A stretch of 64,000 nucleotides of DNA from an uncultured Gemmiger sp. (GCA_944386225.1 CALXAH010000016.1:1-64000), one strand, 5' to 3'. Counted from the stretch's first letter, positions 45,655-54,584 are shown. The notes: generated by a model not told the origin, from the letters alone. Numbers and translations: made by a program.

Positions 45655-46041
45655 TTACCGGCCCCACAGTTCCACGATTACGCTGCCCCGGGTGTCCGGC
45701 TCGATCGTGATGACAAAATCCGCCTGTCCGGCGCTGCCGGCGGCAAGGGAGATGCTTTCTTCGCAAGGAGCATCCGGGCTGACCGCGTACTCCTGTTCTT
45801 CGCCCGCACAGGCGGCCGAGACGGTAAGCGTTCCGCTTTCACAGGCGGCCTGGATTTGTATCCGGTACTCCGTGCCGTCTTCCAGCATAATTGTCTTTTC
45901 CGCCTGTGAGAACGCTTCCTCGTACTCGTCCGGGTAAAAATGATACTCAAAATTCTGCCGCAGCTCGTACTCGCTCTGGCTGCCGCAGGCCACCAGAGCA
46001 GCTGCCAGCAGTGCTGCACACAAACTTTTACACCATCTCAT
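45655..46041 (-). CDS. Small lipoprotein of the MacB-like ABC operon
   Basis: The 128-residue protein has a lipoprotein signal (MRWCKSLCAALLAAALVAC, C19) and an acidic, beta-rich exported domain. I do not recognise the domain. Its start overlaps the end of the ATPase gene by 14 nt, so it belongs to the same transcript. It may be an accessory or substrate of the transporter. Confidence 0.75.
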   Translation of the reverse strand: MRWCKSLCAALLAAALVACGSQSEYELRQNFEYHFYPDEYEEAFSQAEKTIMLEDGTEYRIQIQAACESGTLTVSAACAGEEQEYAVSPDAPCEESISLAAGSAGQADFVITIEPDTRGSVIVELWGR

Positions 46042-46708
46042 CCTGTAGAATCCTCCCGTCCTGAATGGTAATTTTCCGTTTTGCACAGGCGGCAACCTGC
46101 CGGTCGTGGGTGATCAGCACAACGGTGCCGCCCCGGGCATGAAACCGGGCAAACAGATCCATGATCTCCTTCCCGGCTTGGCTGTCCAGCGCGCCGGTGG
46201 GTTCATCGGCCAGCAATACCTCCGCGCCGCAGGCAATAGCCCGGGCAATGGCTGTCCGCTGCTTCTGCCCGCCGGAAAGCTCACCGGGCCGTTTCTGCGC
46301 CAGCTCCGCAATGCCCACAGCGCTCAGTGCCGCCATGGCACGGGCTTTCCGCTGTGCCCGGGGCAGGGCCTGCCGCAGCAGGGGAACCTCCACGTTTTCC
46401 CGCACTGTGTACCGGTCAAGCAGAGCAAAATTCTGGAACACAAAGGCGATCCGGCGGCCCCGGATTTGGGCCAGCCGGTTTTCACCGGCACGGCCTGTGT
46501 CCATTCCGTCAAACTGACAGATGCCGGAGGTGGGCACGTCCATGCAGCCGATCAGGTTCAGCAGGGTGGTTTTGCCGGAACCGGATGCCCCCATAATGGC
46601 CGCAAATTCCCCGGCCCCGATAGCAAGATTCACACCCCGCAGGGCCGTATACGCGGTGCCGCCGCTGCGGTATACCTTGGTCACATTCTCCAGTTCAATC
46701 AACGCCAT
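46028..46708 (-). CDS. MacB/LolD-type ABC transporter ATPase
   Basis: The 226-residue ATPase has Walker A GASGSGKTTLLN, signature LSGGQKQRTAIARA and Walker B VLLADEPTGALD, the last typical of the LolD/MacB/FtsE group. This group powers mechanotransmission exporters for peptides or antibiotics, or regulates wall enzymes. It overlaps the upstream permease gene by 14 nt. Its partners are the two FtsX-type permeases upstream on the same strand. Confidence 0.93.
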   Translation of the reverse strand: MALIELENVTKVYRSGGTAYTALRGVNLAIGAGEFAAIMGASGSGKTTLLNLIGCMDVPTSGICQFDGMDTGRAGENRLAQIRGRRIAFVFQNFALLDRYTVRENVEVPLLRQALPRAQRKARAMAALSAVGIAELAQKRPGELSGGQKQRTAIARAIACGAEVLLADEPTGALDSQAGKEIMDLFARFHARGGTVVLITHDRQVAACAKRKITIQDGRILQDEMV

Positions 46709-47960
46709 TGGTTTCTCCTCCCGTCAGTTGACACGGCTGACACCGCAGAATCATCCCGGCCGGTATCGCTGCCGACACAGCGGTCAGCAGCAGGGCGGCC
46801 GCCAGGCACAAAGGCAGGGAAACCCGCCAGTGGGCCGCCAGCAGAATCTCCCGGAACAGATCGTCGCTACCGGCAAATTCCAGCAGCTTGTACAGCCATG
46901 CTGCCAGCGCGGCCGGCCCCACAACCAATAATAGTTCCAGCGCCATGCCGAAAGCCAGATCCCGCAACGTAAAGCCGCAGGCCAGCAGGACGCCGTATTC
47001 CCGGCGCTTGAGCAGAATGCCGGTTGCCGAAACCGAGAGCAGCGAAGCCGCCGCCATCCCGGCCACGAACACCGCCAGCGCCGCCTGCCGCCGGGTGAAC
47101 GCACCGGTTTCCCGGCGGTAGTCACGGAATTCTTCCGAAAGAAGCACCGCCTTTGCCGTGAATCCGTGCTGCGCCGGATAGGCCTGTATTGCCAGCGCCA
47201 CCGCGCCCGGATCCGCGTCCGCCTCCAGGCGCACATAGGTGTTGTGCAGGCAGGACAGCTGGGTCATCAGATCTCCGTCGCCGGACGAGGCAAGGGGGGC
47301 GATGAACCACCCATCCAGAGAAACCATTGGAAACCGAATCAGATCATCCTCCTCCACCCAGCGGCAGCCCCGGGGAAAATACCCCGCCACCTCGTAGACC
47401 TCGCCGGTACGCTCGTCGGTCAGGCGGGTGCCCAATGGCAGAATTCCGGCAAATACCTCGCTGGCATACAGGGGCAGCGCACCGGAGGCAGGTTGCGCGT
47501 ATTCCATCAGATTGCCCCGCACAAAGGGCAGCAGCGCTTCATCCACGCTGAGCAGCCGGCTGATACCGGGATAGTTTTCATACTTTCCGCCTGCCAGTAC
47601 CCGGCTGTTGATTGCCTGGTAGTCCGCCCGGTCTTTCAACTCGGAAAAATACATCCCGGTGGCATCAAACCGTCCCACCGCCTGTACACCGGGCAGCCCG
47701 GCAATGTAAGCCCGGTACCGGCGCAGCGTCCGGGGCAGGGAAGGGCTTTCTTCCAGATCTCCGTAATCCAAATGCAGGATGGTTTCCATGGAAAAAGCCA
47801 GGCTGCCCGCAAAGGTTTCCTGTTGCCAGAAGGCTGCGGTCGCATTGGTAAGGGCGCTTAAAATGGTGAGCATCGCCGCAAAGCTGACCAGAAACAGCAG
47901 AAGCACCCGCCGTTTCTGGCGCAGAACCTCCCGGGCAGCCCAGTAAACTTGTGTTTTCAT
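46695..47960 (-). CDS. FtsX/MacB-type ABC permease
   Basis: The 421-residue permease has a first membrane helix (about 18-40) and a large extracytoplasmic domain (about 45-270). Three C-terminal helices make an FtsX domain (AVFVAGMAAASLLSVSATGILLKRREYGVLLACG). The start codon shares a base with the stop of the preceding permease (TGATG), so translation is coupled. Confidence 0.88.
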   Translation of the reverse strand: MKTQVYWAAREVLRQKRRVLLLFLVSFAAMLTILSALTNATAAFWQQETFAGSLAFSMETILHLDYGDLEESPSLPRTLRRYRAYIAGLPGVQAVGRFDATGMYFSELKDRADYQAINSRVLAGGKYENYPGISRLLSVDEALLPFVRGNLMEYAQPASGALPLYASEVFAGILPLGTRLTDERTGEVYEVAGYFPRGCRWVEEDDLIRFPMVSLDGWFIAPLASSGDGDLMTQLSCLHNTYVRLEADADPGAVALAIQAYPAQHGFTAKAVLLSEEFRDYRRETGAFTRRQAALAVFVAGMAAASLLSVSATGILLKRREYGVLLACGFTLRDLAFGMALELLLVVGPAALAAWLYKLLEFAGSDDLFREILLAAHWRVSLPLCLAAALLLTAVSAAIPAGMILRCQPCQLTGGETNGVD

Positions 47961-48484
47961 CAGGCAACAACCTCCGCGGGCCGGATTTTCAGAATGCGGG
48001 CAACCGGAGCCAGCATGGCAAGAAACAGGGTCAACAGCAGCAGTACCCCGGTACCCAGCAGAAAAAACGGGGTGAGCCGCAGCGCAAACACTCCGCCGCT
48101 CTCCCGGGCCAGAACCGCCAGCAGCAGGGCGCTGATCCCCAGGCTGCCGCCCAGCTGCCAGGCCAGTTCCCGGGCCACAAGCCCCACCAGCTGCCGGTTG
48201 GACCAGCCGAACGCTTTCCGGATAGCCATTTCCCGCTGCCGGGTCACGATCCAGTAGTTGGTCACCGCAAACCCGTTCACAACCGAGAACAGATATAAAG
48301 AGAGTGCCAGCGAAAGCCCGGTATTCTGCATGGTGGTATAAATGGGAGCCTCACTGCCGGTCTGCGCCAGTGCATCCTGCACGGCGTCAACCGAACTGAT
48401 TCCGATCAGCACGGCTGTCAGGGAAACTGAAAATCCTCCCATCAGCAGAACGGTTGTGGGCCGCAAATTCCGTCGCATATTCAT
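47960..48484 (-). CDS. Short FtsX-type ABC permease
   Basis: The 174-residue permease has a first helix (LLMGGFSVSLTAVLIGISS) and an FtsX-like C-terminal part (TNYWIVTRQREMAIRKAFGWSNRQLVGLVARELAWQ). It lacks the large extracytoplasmic domain of its partner, about 20 residues instead of 200. The same frame stays open upstream of the chosen ATG for some 15 codons, with coding-like sequence (RIGYCAVLWADIGKAV), before a stop. The true start may be GTG 48487, or the gene may have lost its 5' end. The minus-strand sequence GGAAAGG supports 48484. Confidence 0.75.
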   Translation of the reverse strand: MNMRRNLRPTTVLLMGGFSVSLTAVLIGISSVDAVQDALAQTGSEAPIYTTMQNTGLSLALSLYLFSVVNGFAVTNYWIVTRQREMAIRKAFGWSNRQLVGLVARELAWQLGGSLGISALLLAVLARESGGVFALRLTPFFLLGTGVLLLLTLFLAMLAPVARILKIRPAEVVA

Positions 48485-48937
48485 CACCGCCTTTCCGATA
48501 TCTGCCCATAAGACCGCGCAGTAGCCGATCCGTTACACACGTCCCGGGAAAAGTGTCATCCTCCTTTCGCCGGGCAAGCAATTCAGAAAGCAGCCGAACG
48601 GAAAATCCGGTCGGAGGCGGCAGCGGATACCGCACCGGACTGTGTTAGTCCTGCGAACTTGCAATAAATTGACAAATAAAGCAATAAAACGATGGCCTGG
48701 TCTGTTCCTGATGCGGTATATTTAATCTGGGAATCCGGCATCCGTCGGTTAGCGGGATGGGCGGAATCTGTGAAACAGATGGAGCTGGCATCCGAAGAGA
48801 AAACAATACAGCAGATTCACTTCGCGGTTGGCAAAAGCAATAGGGAGGGTTCGCGGGTATGAGGATAAAAGGATTGCCGGAACAAACTTTGCCGGATGCA
48901 AAGTTTCTGCAGAATAACGCATAAAGGAGGATGTCGG
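48485..48937. other. Intergenic region before the aldo/keto reductase fusion
   Basis: The gap holds a repeated GCAATAAA at 48661-48668 and 48681-48688, 20 nt apart and flanking TTGACA (48669-48674). This may be a binding site with two helical turns' spacing. A 56-codon frame (48692-48862) and a 20-codon frame (48859-48921) lie in the plus direction and overlap at GTATGA. The first lacks a ribosome site; the second has GGGAGGG upstream and could be a leader peptide. I support neither as a gene. Confidence 0.4.
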
Positions 48938-50563
48938 ATGGAGAACATCAAAAAGAAATTTGGCTTTGGGTGTATGCGCCTGCCCATGAAAAACGGCGAA
49001 GTGGACACGGAGCAGACCTGCCGGATGGTGGATGCCTTTCTGGAAAACGGCTTCAACTACTTTGACACGGCGCATGGCTATCTGAACGGCAAGAGTGAAG
49101 GCGTTTTGAAAACCTGTCTGACCAGCCGCTATCCCCGTGACCGCTATGTTCTTACGGATAAGCTGACCAATGTTTTCTTCAAAAAACAGGAGGATATCCG
49201 TCCGCTGTTCCAGAGCCAGCTGGAAGCCTGCGGTGTGGAGTACTTTGACTTCTACCTGATGCACGCCCAGGGGACGGCCAACTTTGCTCATTTCAAGCAG
49301 TGCCGGGCCTATGAGACGGCGCTGGAACTGAAGGCGGAGGGCAAAATCCGGCACTTCGGCATCTCGTTCCATGACCGGGCGGATGTGCTGGAGCAGATTC
49401 TGACCGAGTACCCCCAGGTGGAAGTGGTGCAGATCCAGTTCAACTACCTGGACTATGAGGATCCCGCGGTAGAAAGCCGCAAATGCTATGAGGTCTGCCG
49501 CAAATACGGCAAGCCGGTCATCGTCATGGAGCCGGTGAAAGGCGGCCATCTGGCAAACCTGCCGGAGCGGGCGCAGGCGGTTTTGGACGAGCTGGGCGGC
49601 GGTTCCGCCGCAAGCTATGCCATCCGCTATGCCGCCGGGTTTGAGGGAATTCTGATGGTGCTGTCCGGTATGAGCAGCATGGAACAGATGACCGAAAACA
49701 TTCGCTTTATGAAGGATTTCCGACCGCTGGATGACAGGGAGATGGCGGCCATTGAACAGGTACGGGAAATCTACCACTCTATGAACCTGATTCCCTGTAC
49801 TGCCTGCCGCTACTGCGTGGCCGGATGCCCCAGGCACATCTCTATTCCCAATCTGTTGGCGATAATGAACACCAAGCACATCCATCGCGACTGGAACGCG
49901 GATTACTACTACAATGTTGTCCACACCGGCGGGGAAAAGGGGAAAGCCTCCGACTGTATCCAGTGTGGGAATTGCGAAAAAGCCTGTCCCCAGCATCTGC
50001 CCATCCGCAAGCTGCTGGCGGACGTGGCAAAAGAATTTGAAAAGCAAGGAGAGCGCAGAATGGCAAAACTGGTTGTATTTTATTCGCGGGCGGATGAAAA
50101 TTACTTCGGCGGGCAGTGCCGCTTTGTTGAGGTCGGGAACACGGAGAAAGTAGCGCGCATAATCGCAGAGGCGACAGGGGCGCAGTTGTTCAAAATCGAG
50201 CAGAAGCAGCCGTACTCGCCGGACTATAAGCGCTGCATCGATCAGGCGATGGCTGACAAACGGGCCAATGCCCGCCCGGAACTGGTGGAACCTCCGGAGA
50301 ATCTGGACGGTTACGATGAGATTTATCTGGGGTATCCCAACTACTGGGGGGATATGCCCATGGCCGTTTATACCTTTCTGGAAGCCTTTGACTGGTCCGG
50401 CAAGACCATCCATCCCTTTTGCACCCATGAGGGCAGCGGCCTGAGCGGGACGGAGCGAAACATTGCCCGCACCTGCAAGGGCGCCGATGTGAAAACCGGT
50501 CTGGCGATTTGCGGTTCTGACGTGGACGGCAGCAAAGACCTTGTGCTGCGCTGGCTTGCGTAA
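48938..50563 (+). CDS. Aldo/keto reductase - 2[4Fe-4S] ferredoxin - flavodoxin fusion
   Basis: The 541-residue protein joins three redox parts. Residues 1 to about 275 form an aldo/keto reductase barrel (FGCMRLPMKNGEV, NYFDTAHGY with the catalytic Tyr, and Lys in LTDKLTN). Residues about 285-370 carry two Fe-S motifs, CTACRYCVAGCP and CIQCGNCEKACP. From M375 a flavodoxin follows (KLVVFYSRADENYF, YLGYPNYWGDMP). Reductases with the ferredoxin tail are common in Clostridia and end near residue 374. The flavodoxin is normally a separate gene. An AAGGAG site lies 9 nt before the internal ATG at 50060, so the second half may also be made alone. The substrate is unknown. Confidence 0.9.
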   Translation: MENIKKKFGFGCMRLPMKNGEVDTEQTCRMVDAFLENGFNYFDTAHGYLNGKSEGVLKTCLTSRYPRDRYVLTDKLTNVFFKKQEDIRPLFQSQLEACGVEYFDFYLMHAQGTANFAHFKQCRAYETALELKAEGKIRHFGISFHDRADVLEQILTEYPQVEVVQIQFNYLDYEDPAVESRKCYEVCRKYGKPVIVMEPVKGGHLANLPERAQAVLDELGGGSAASYAIRYAAGFEGILMVLSGMSSMEQMTENIRFMKDFRPLDDREMAAIEQVREIYHSMNLIPCTACRYCVAGCPRHISIPNLLAIMNTKHIHRDWNADYYYNVVHTGGEKGKASDCIQCGNCEKACPQHLPIRKLLADVAKEFEKQGERRMAKLVVFYSRADENYFGGQCRFVEVGNTEKVARIIAEATGAQLFKIEQKQPYSPDYKRCIDQAMADKRANARPELVEPPENLDGYDEIYLGYPNYWGDMPMAVYTFLEAFDWSGKTIHPFCTHEGSGLSGTERNIARTCKGADVKTGLAICGSDVDGSKDLVLRWLA

Positions 50564-50638
50564 TATTCCGCTGGCGCTTTTCAAAGACGCGGGCCGGTTC
50601 CGGTGTTGCTACAATTTGAACGGAAAAGAGAGATTGCG

Positions 50639-51465
50639 ATGAAAAAGGTAATGATATTGACCGGCGCGGGTCAGATCGGAATGGCCATTGCCCGCCGGAT
50701 GGGATACGGAATGAAGATCGTGATAGGGGATAAAAAGCCCGAGAACGCGCAGGCCGTTGCCAAAATCATGAACGATGCCGGATTTGACGCGGTGCCGGTG
50801 GAAATGGATCTTTCCAGCCGGGAATCGATCCGGAACATGATTGCCAAGGCGCAGCAGTACGGTGACATTACCATGCTGGTGAACGCCGCCGGTGTCTCTC
50901 CCATCCAGGCCCCTGTCGAGGCGATCCTGAAGGTGGACCTGTACGGGACGGCTGTTCTGCTGGAAGAAGTGGGCAAGGTGATCGCCCCCGGCGGCGTGGG
51001 TGTGACCATCTCCAGTCAGTCCGGTCACCGGATGAAGCAGCTTACTCCCGAGGAGGATGGACAGCTGGCCTGTACACCCACCGAGGAGCTTCTCCGATTG
51101 CCGCTGCTTCAGCCGGAGAATATCCGGGACACGCTTCACGCGTACCAGCTTGCCAAGCGGTGCAATGAAAAACGTGTTATGGCCCAGTCCGTCGAGTGGG
51201 GCGCAAAGGGCGCCCGGATCAATTCCATCTCTCCGGGGATTATTGTCACGCCTCTGGCCATCGATGAGTTCAACGGTCCGCGCGGGGATTACTATATAAG
51301 AATATGTTTGCCAAGTGTCCGGCCGGGCGCCCCGGCACAGCGGATGAGGTGGCCAATGTGGCGGAATTGCTGATGAGCAGCAAAGGGGCTTTCATTACGG
51401 GAGCGGACTTCCTGATTGACGGCGGGGCAACAGCTTCGTATTTCTATGGACCGCTGAAGCCGTAA
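50639..51465 (+). pseudogene. SDR-family oxidoreductase gene with a 2-bp frameshift
   Basis: The N-terminal 220 codons encode a short-chain dehydrogenase: MILTGAGQIGMAIARR nucleotide loop, LVNAAGVSP (NAAG), SSQSGH serine, YQLAKR (YxxxK) and NSISPGIIVTPLA. At the run TACTATATAAG (51290-51300) the frame shifts by two. The original frame then stops at 51373. Reading on after dropping two bases gives the expected end, KNMFAKCPAGRPGTADEVAN...FLIDGGATAS, to TAA at 51465, total 274 residues. The lesion sits in a TA repeat, so it may be a real mutation, slippage-based switching or a base-call error. It is probably co-transcribed with the redox fusion. Confidence 0.85.
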
Positions 51466-51501
51466 ATCGGCTGGAAAAGGGGAGCACTTACCGTTTACAG
51501 C

Positions 51502-51554
51502 AGCAGCCCCCTGATGCAGGTTATGGTTTCCTGCATCAGGGGGCTGCTTTTCAT
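51502..51554. terminator. Very strong bidirectional terminator
   Basis: AGCAGCCCCCTGATGCAGG (51502-51520) pairs perfectly with its complement at 51530-51548, followed by TTTTCATTTT. It separates the convergent SDR and anti-sigma genes. Confidence 0.95.
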
Positions 51555-51555
51555 T

Positions 51556-52236
51556 TTACCGGTTTGTTTCGTCGGCGGGGGAATTCTGTTCCCACAGACA
51601 TACCGATTGTGCCAGAACCTCCTGCAATCCGGTATCATCCATCGTTTCCAGCCCGGCATAATCGCCGGTGTAGTAGTATACCGCCGCCACCTGTTCCGCG
51701 CCTTTACCGGCGTAACTCAGGGTAAACTCCGAATATACATCGTCACCGGTGGTCAGATCATCCCATCGGGTATCCCACAAACAGAAAAACAGGCAGGTCT
51801 GGCCTTCGTCCAGCGTTACGGCCTTGATCCGCAGGCGGTCGTACCGGCTGCCCCGCAGCCGCCCCACCAGATCCCCGTCGGTCAGGGCAACCGACAGGTT
51901 ATCCCGGTATTCCACCACCTGAACCGACCGTTTCAGCAGGCCCACCGTCCCGCCGATAACCAAAAGCAGCACCGTCACCACAGCCGCGGCGAAAAGCAGC
52001 TGGCGGTGCAGCAGCCGCTTTTTCACTCCCAGGAAAGAAGCGGCTTTCTTCAGTTCCTGCCCGGCAGAGGATGCAGGAATGGCAACGTTTTCGGTTTCCT
52101 GCAAATCGGCAAGGAATGCCCGGCAGTCCGGGCATTTTGTCAGATGCGCGTCCACAGCGCGGCGGCTTTCCGTGCTGCACACCCCGTCCAGATACAGGGG
52201 CAGCAGATCCCGGATTACATCGCAAGGATAGTTCAT
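51556..52236 (-). CDS. Membrane anti-sigma factor with zf-HC2 domain
   Basis: The 226-residue protein has an N-terminal zinc anti-sigma domain (MNYPCDVIRDLLPLYLDG, and the HxxxCxxC motif in HLTKCPDC). One membrane helix follows (LLFAAAVVTVLLLVIGGTVG, about 80-100). The extracytoplasmic part has about 125 residues. Its ATG overlaps the stop of the sigma-factor gene in ATGA. It should hold the cognate sigma at the membrane until a surface signal arrives. Confidence 0.9.
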   Translation of the reverse strand: MNYPCDVIRDLLPLYLDGVCSTESRRAVDAHLTKCPDCRAFLADLQETENVAIPASSAGQELKKAASFLGVKKRLLHRQLLFAAAVVTVLLLVIGGTVGLLKRSVQVVEYRDNLSVALTDGDLVGRLRGSRYDRLRIKAVTLDEGQTCLFFCLWDTRWDDLTTGDDVYSEFTLSYAGKGAEQVAAVYYYTGDYAGLETMDDTGLQEVLAQSVCLWEQNSPADETNR

Positions 52237-52706
52237 ACGATTCCCTCCTTGATTTTCAGTTTGGCTCTGTGGTAGGTGACCCGCGCCCAGCTTTCGGTTT
52301 TTCCGAACAGCGCCGCGATCTCCCGGAAGGACAGTTCGCCGAAGGTTCGCATCCAGAACACCTCCCGGTACGGTTCCTCCAGCTTGTGCAGCTGCTTGTG
52401 AATCTGCAGGGCGGTTTCCTTGTCCGACAGCTTCTGATCCAGGGAATCCTCGTCCGCGGGCAATTCCGGGGTGATATCCGTCTGCCGTTGCCGCCGCTTG
52501 GCCATGGTGTAAAAGGTGTTTTTGGCAATCTGGCACAGCCAGACCGACAGCTTGCACTCCCCGCGGAACGAGCCGATGTGCTTCAGTGCCTTGAAAAAGG
52601 ATTCCTGGGTGATTTCCTCCGCCCATTGCTCATCCCCGCACAGGGACACTGCATATCGGAACACTATGTCGTAGTAATCCGAATACACCTGTTCAAACTC
52701 CTTCAC
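52233..52706 (-). CDS. ECF-type RNA polymerase sigma factor
   Basis: The 157-residue sigma factor has region 2 (YYDIVFRYAVSLCGDEQWAEEITQESFFKAL) and region 4 (LEEPYREVFWMRTFGELSFREIAALFGKTESWARVTYHRAK). Regions 1 and 3 are absent, as in ECF sigmas. It is translationally coupled to the anti-sigma gene downstream. Targets cannot be predicted here; no ECF-like promoter was recognised in front of it. Confidence 0.92.
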   Translation of the reverse strand: MKEFEQVYSDYYDIVFRYAVSLCGDEQWAEEITQESFFKALKHIGSFRGECKLSVWLCQIAKNTFYTMAKRRQRQTDITPELPADEDSLDQKLSDKETALQIHKQLHKLEEPYREVFWMRTFGELSFREIAALFGKTESWARVTYHRAKLKIKEGIV

Positions 52707-52803
52707 CCGCTCACCCCGCTTTCCTTATATAAGACGAACAGAACGCCGGTTTGTTACAGAGAAGCTGAAATTTTTTTCGGGATTGCATCCGCTCAATACA
52801 CAA

Positions 52804-52833
52804 AAACGGACGATCCGGCCGGATCGTCCGTTT
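52804..52833. terminator. Perfect 30-bp palindrome, terminator of the TetR gene
   Basis: AAACGGACGATCCGG is followed directly by its complement (52804-52833), with A-run and T-run at the two sides. It lies just past the TetR stop on the minus strand and can also serve as a barrier for plus-strand transcripts. Confidence 0.85.
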
Positions 52834-52860
52834 GAAGCTGTGCATAGATTTCAGCTGTTT

Positions 52861-53424
52861 TCACTGCGGCGGATCCATCCGCTGCAGTTCGTTCAAAAGC
52901 TGGCCGGAGAACAGTTCCCGCAGCATCTGAATCGCCGGGGTCGGGTCACTTTCCATACCGCGCCGTCCCCAGCGGCGGATTTCGCTCACAATTCCCGCGG
53001 CAATAAACCGGGAGACCGTGTGCATCTGCCGCTCCTGAAGCGCATGCGCCCCCTGTTTCAGCAAAAGCGCGTAGACCAGATCCTGATAGAACTGGGTCAG
53101 GCATTCACAAAAACTGTTTTGCCCCTCAATTGCCAGCATCGGGATGTAGAATTCCCGGTTTGCCTGCAAATACAGGCACAGCTCGGAAAGCCCGGAAGTC
53201 CAGTTTTCCAGCCGGTCAAACTGGGACAGGAACGGACGGATCTCGTCGTAAAAGATCCAGCTGACCACCTCATATTTGTCCCGGAAATGATAGTAAAAGG
53301 TGTTGCGGCTGATGGCGCAGCGGCGGATCAACTCGCCCACCGAAAGCGAGGAGAACCCCTGCTGCCGCACCATTTCTTTCAGTGTGGTTGCAATATGCCG
53401 CTTGGTAATTTCCGAAGCAGACAT
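52861..53424 (-). CDS. TetR/AcrR-family transcriptional regulator
   Basis: The 187-residue regulator has an N-terminal HTH (FSSLSVGELIRRCAISRNTFYYHFRDKYEVV). The C-terminal ligand domain resembles the Clostridia TetR group with the DhaS-like C-terminal region. ATG at 53424 follows GGGAGGG; the upstream in-frame ATG at 53448 is less likely. It is not clearly tied to a neighbour. Targets could be its own promoter or the adjacent sigma or phosphoesterase genes. Confidence 0.85.
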   Translation of the reverse strand: MSASEITKRHIATTLKEMVRQQGFSSLSVGELIRRCAISRNTFYYHFRDKYEVVSWIFYDEIRPFLSQFDRLENWTSGLSELCLYLQANREFYIPMLAIEGQNSFCECLTQFYQDLVYALLLKQGAHALQERQMHTVSRFIAAGIVSEIRRWGRRGMESDPTPAIQMLRELFSGQLLNELQRMDPPQ

Positions 53425-53521
53425 TCCGTACCCTCCCGTCCTGTCCATCCCCGCTGCCGGGAATGTGTCCTGTTCTCAGTATAACACAGAGCGCACGGGA
53501 TGAAAACCGGGGGTGAACGCC

Positions 53522-54223
53522 CTATGGCGTTTCACACGCTTCCTCAAACTTGTGAAACAGAAAGTGCATCTTTTCAATCCGTTTGTTGATGTGCCAGTGC
53601 CCGCAGTACCAGGCATCGCAGCTGAGGCGGTCATCGATGGAATCCAACCATCGCTCGGTGGAATCGTCCACGCCGCTCTGGTCGATGCCGGGCAAAAAGG
53701 CTTCCGTCGGTTCGTACTTGAAGGGGCAGGTATGGCTCAGCACCACGGGGATTTTCCAGTCCCGGGCGGCCAGTACCTGCTCCACCTTGGCTTTTGTTGC
53801 TTCGTCAGGCTGTTCATCCGGCCACCAGTGGAACCCCCACATCAGACGATAGTCCTTGTCCACGCTGTAGGCGCCGCCGATCACCAGATGATCCCGCCCC
53901 GCCAGCGTGTAAACTTCGCCGTCCACCGCAAACAGAACGCAGGGGAACTCCGGCTGCACATATACCTGACCGCCGTTCCAATCCTGCAGCAGGTAGCCGG
54001 GAACGCTGGCAGGCCGGCACTCATGGTTGCCGTGGATGCACAGAATGGTGGGCCCGCAGGTGTTAAGTTGTTCCTTGATATACATATCCAGCCCGTTCAG
54101 ATGATAGTTCGCGCCCACATCCCCCAGAATTACCAGGATATCCCGGGGTTCCAGCTGCATACGTCGGCTGAACTCCACAATCCCGGTAACGTCACCGTGC
54201 GTATCACCGGTATAAAATACCAT
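53522..54223 (-). CDS. Metallophosphoesterase
   Basis: The 233-residue protein has the five phosphoesterase blocks: YTGDTHGDV, ILGDVGANY, IHGNHEC, VVLSHTCP and YCGHWHINK. All metal ligands of the calcineurin-like two-metal centre are therefore present. There is no signal peptide. The substrate (protein phosphate, nucleotide or other) cannot be told from the sequence. It ends in TAG. The start MVFYTGDTHG follows GGTGGTG. Confidence 0.88.
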   Translation of the reverse strand: MVFYTGDTHGDVTGIVEFSRRMQLEPRDILVILGDVGANYHLNGLDMYIKEQLNTCGPTILCIHGNHECRPASVPGYLLQDWNGGQVYVQPEFPCVLFAVDGEVYTLAGRDHLVIGGAYSVDKDYRLMWGFHWWPDEQPDEATKAKVEQVLAARDWKIPVVLSHTCPFKYEPTEAFLPGIDQSGVDDSTERWLDSIDDRLSCDAWYCGHWHINKRIEKMHFLFHKFEEACETP

Positions 54224-54369
54224 AGAATTCACCACCTTATACAATGCAAAATGCTATAGAACCCGCTTGTAACACATTTCTGTGACGCTGAAAAATGTTG
54301 CGTTTCGTGCGGTCATTTCAGTATACCGGCCGCAAAGGCCCGCTGTCAATTTACGCGTTCTCAAAAACA

Positions 54370-54406
54370 AAAATCCCGTTTCTCGGAAAGCCGAAAAACG
54401 GGATTT
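54370..54406 (-). terminator. Terminator after the tRNA gene
   Basis: AAATCCCGTTTCTCGG (54371-54386) pairs with CCGAAAAACGGGATTT (54391-54406). Read on the minus strand, the second arm runs into TTTTTG. Confidence 0.85.
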
Positions 54407-54412
54407 ACTTTA

Positions 54413-54487
54413 TGGAGCAGGTGATGGGAGTCGAACCCACGTCCTCAGCTTGGAAGGCTGATGTACTAGCCGTTGTACGACACCTGC
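54413..54487 (-). tRNA. tRNA-Gly (anticodon TCC), CCA encoded
   Basis: The minus strand folds into a full cloverleaf. Acceptor arms are GCAGGTG and CACCTGC. The anticodon stem-loop CAGCCTTCCAAGCTG has TCC at its centre, and the T-arm is GTGGGTTCGACTCCCAT. The discriminator T is followed by genomic CCA (54413-54415). Confidence 0.96.
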
Positions 54488-54502
54488 ATTTTCAACTCCC
54501 CT

Positions 54503-54532
54503 ATAATAGCACAGAGCGGGGGCATTTGTCCA
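54503..54532 (-). promoter_or_regulatory. Promoter of the tRNA-Gly gene
   Basis: On the minus strand TGGACA (54532-54527), an 18-nt spacer and TATTAT (54508-54503) lie 16 nt before the tRNA. Confidence 0.6.
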
Positions 54533-54584
54533 GCCCTGCGCGGATTTTTTTATACGGCTCTTTTCCGGGTGTGCGGACGCGTGG

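Noticed and set aside
48692-48862. 56-codon plus-strand frame before the redox fusion
   Set aside because: It has no ribosome binding site and no family resemblance. It overlaps a promoter-like repeat region, so I do not call it a gene.
54413-54487. tRNA-Gly as an integration site for a mobile element
   Set aside because: No integrase gene or repeated tRNA 3' end was seen on either side.
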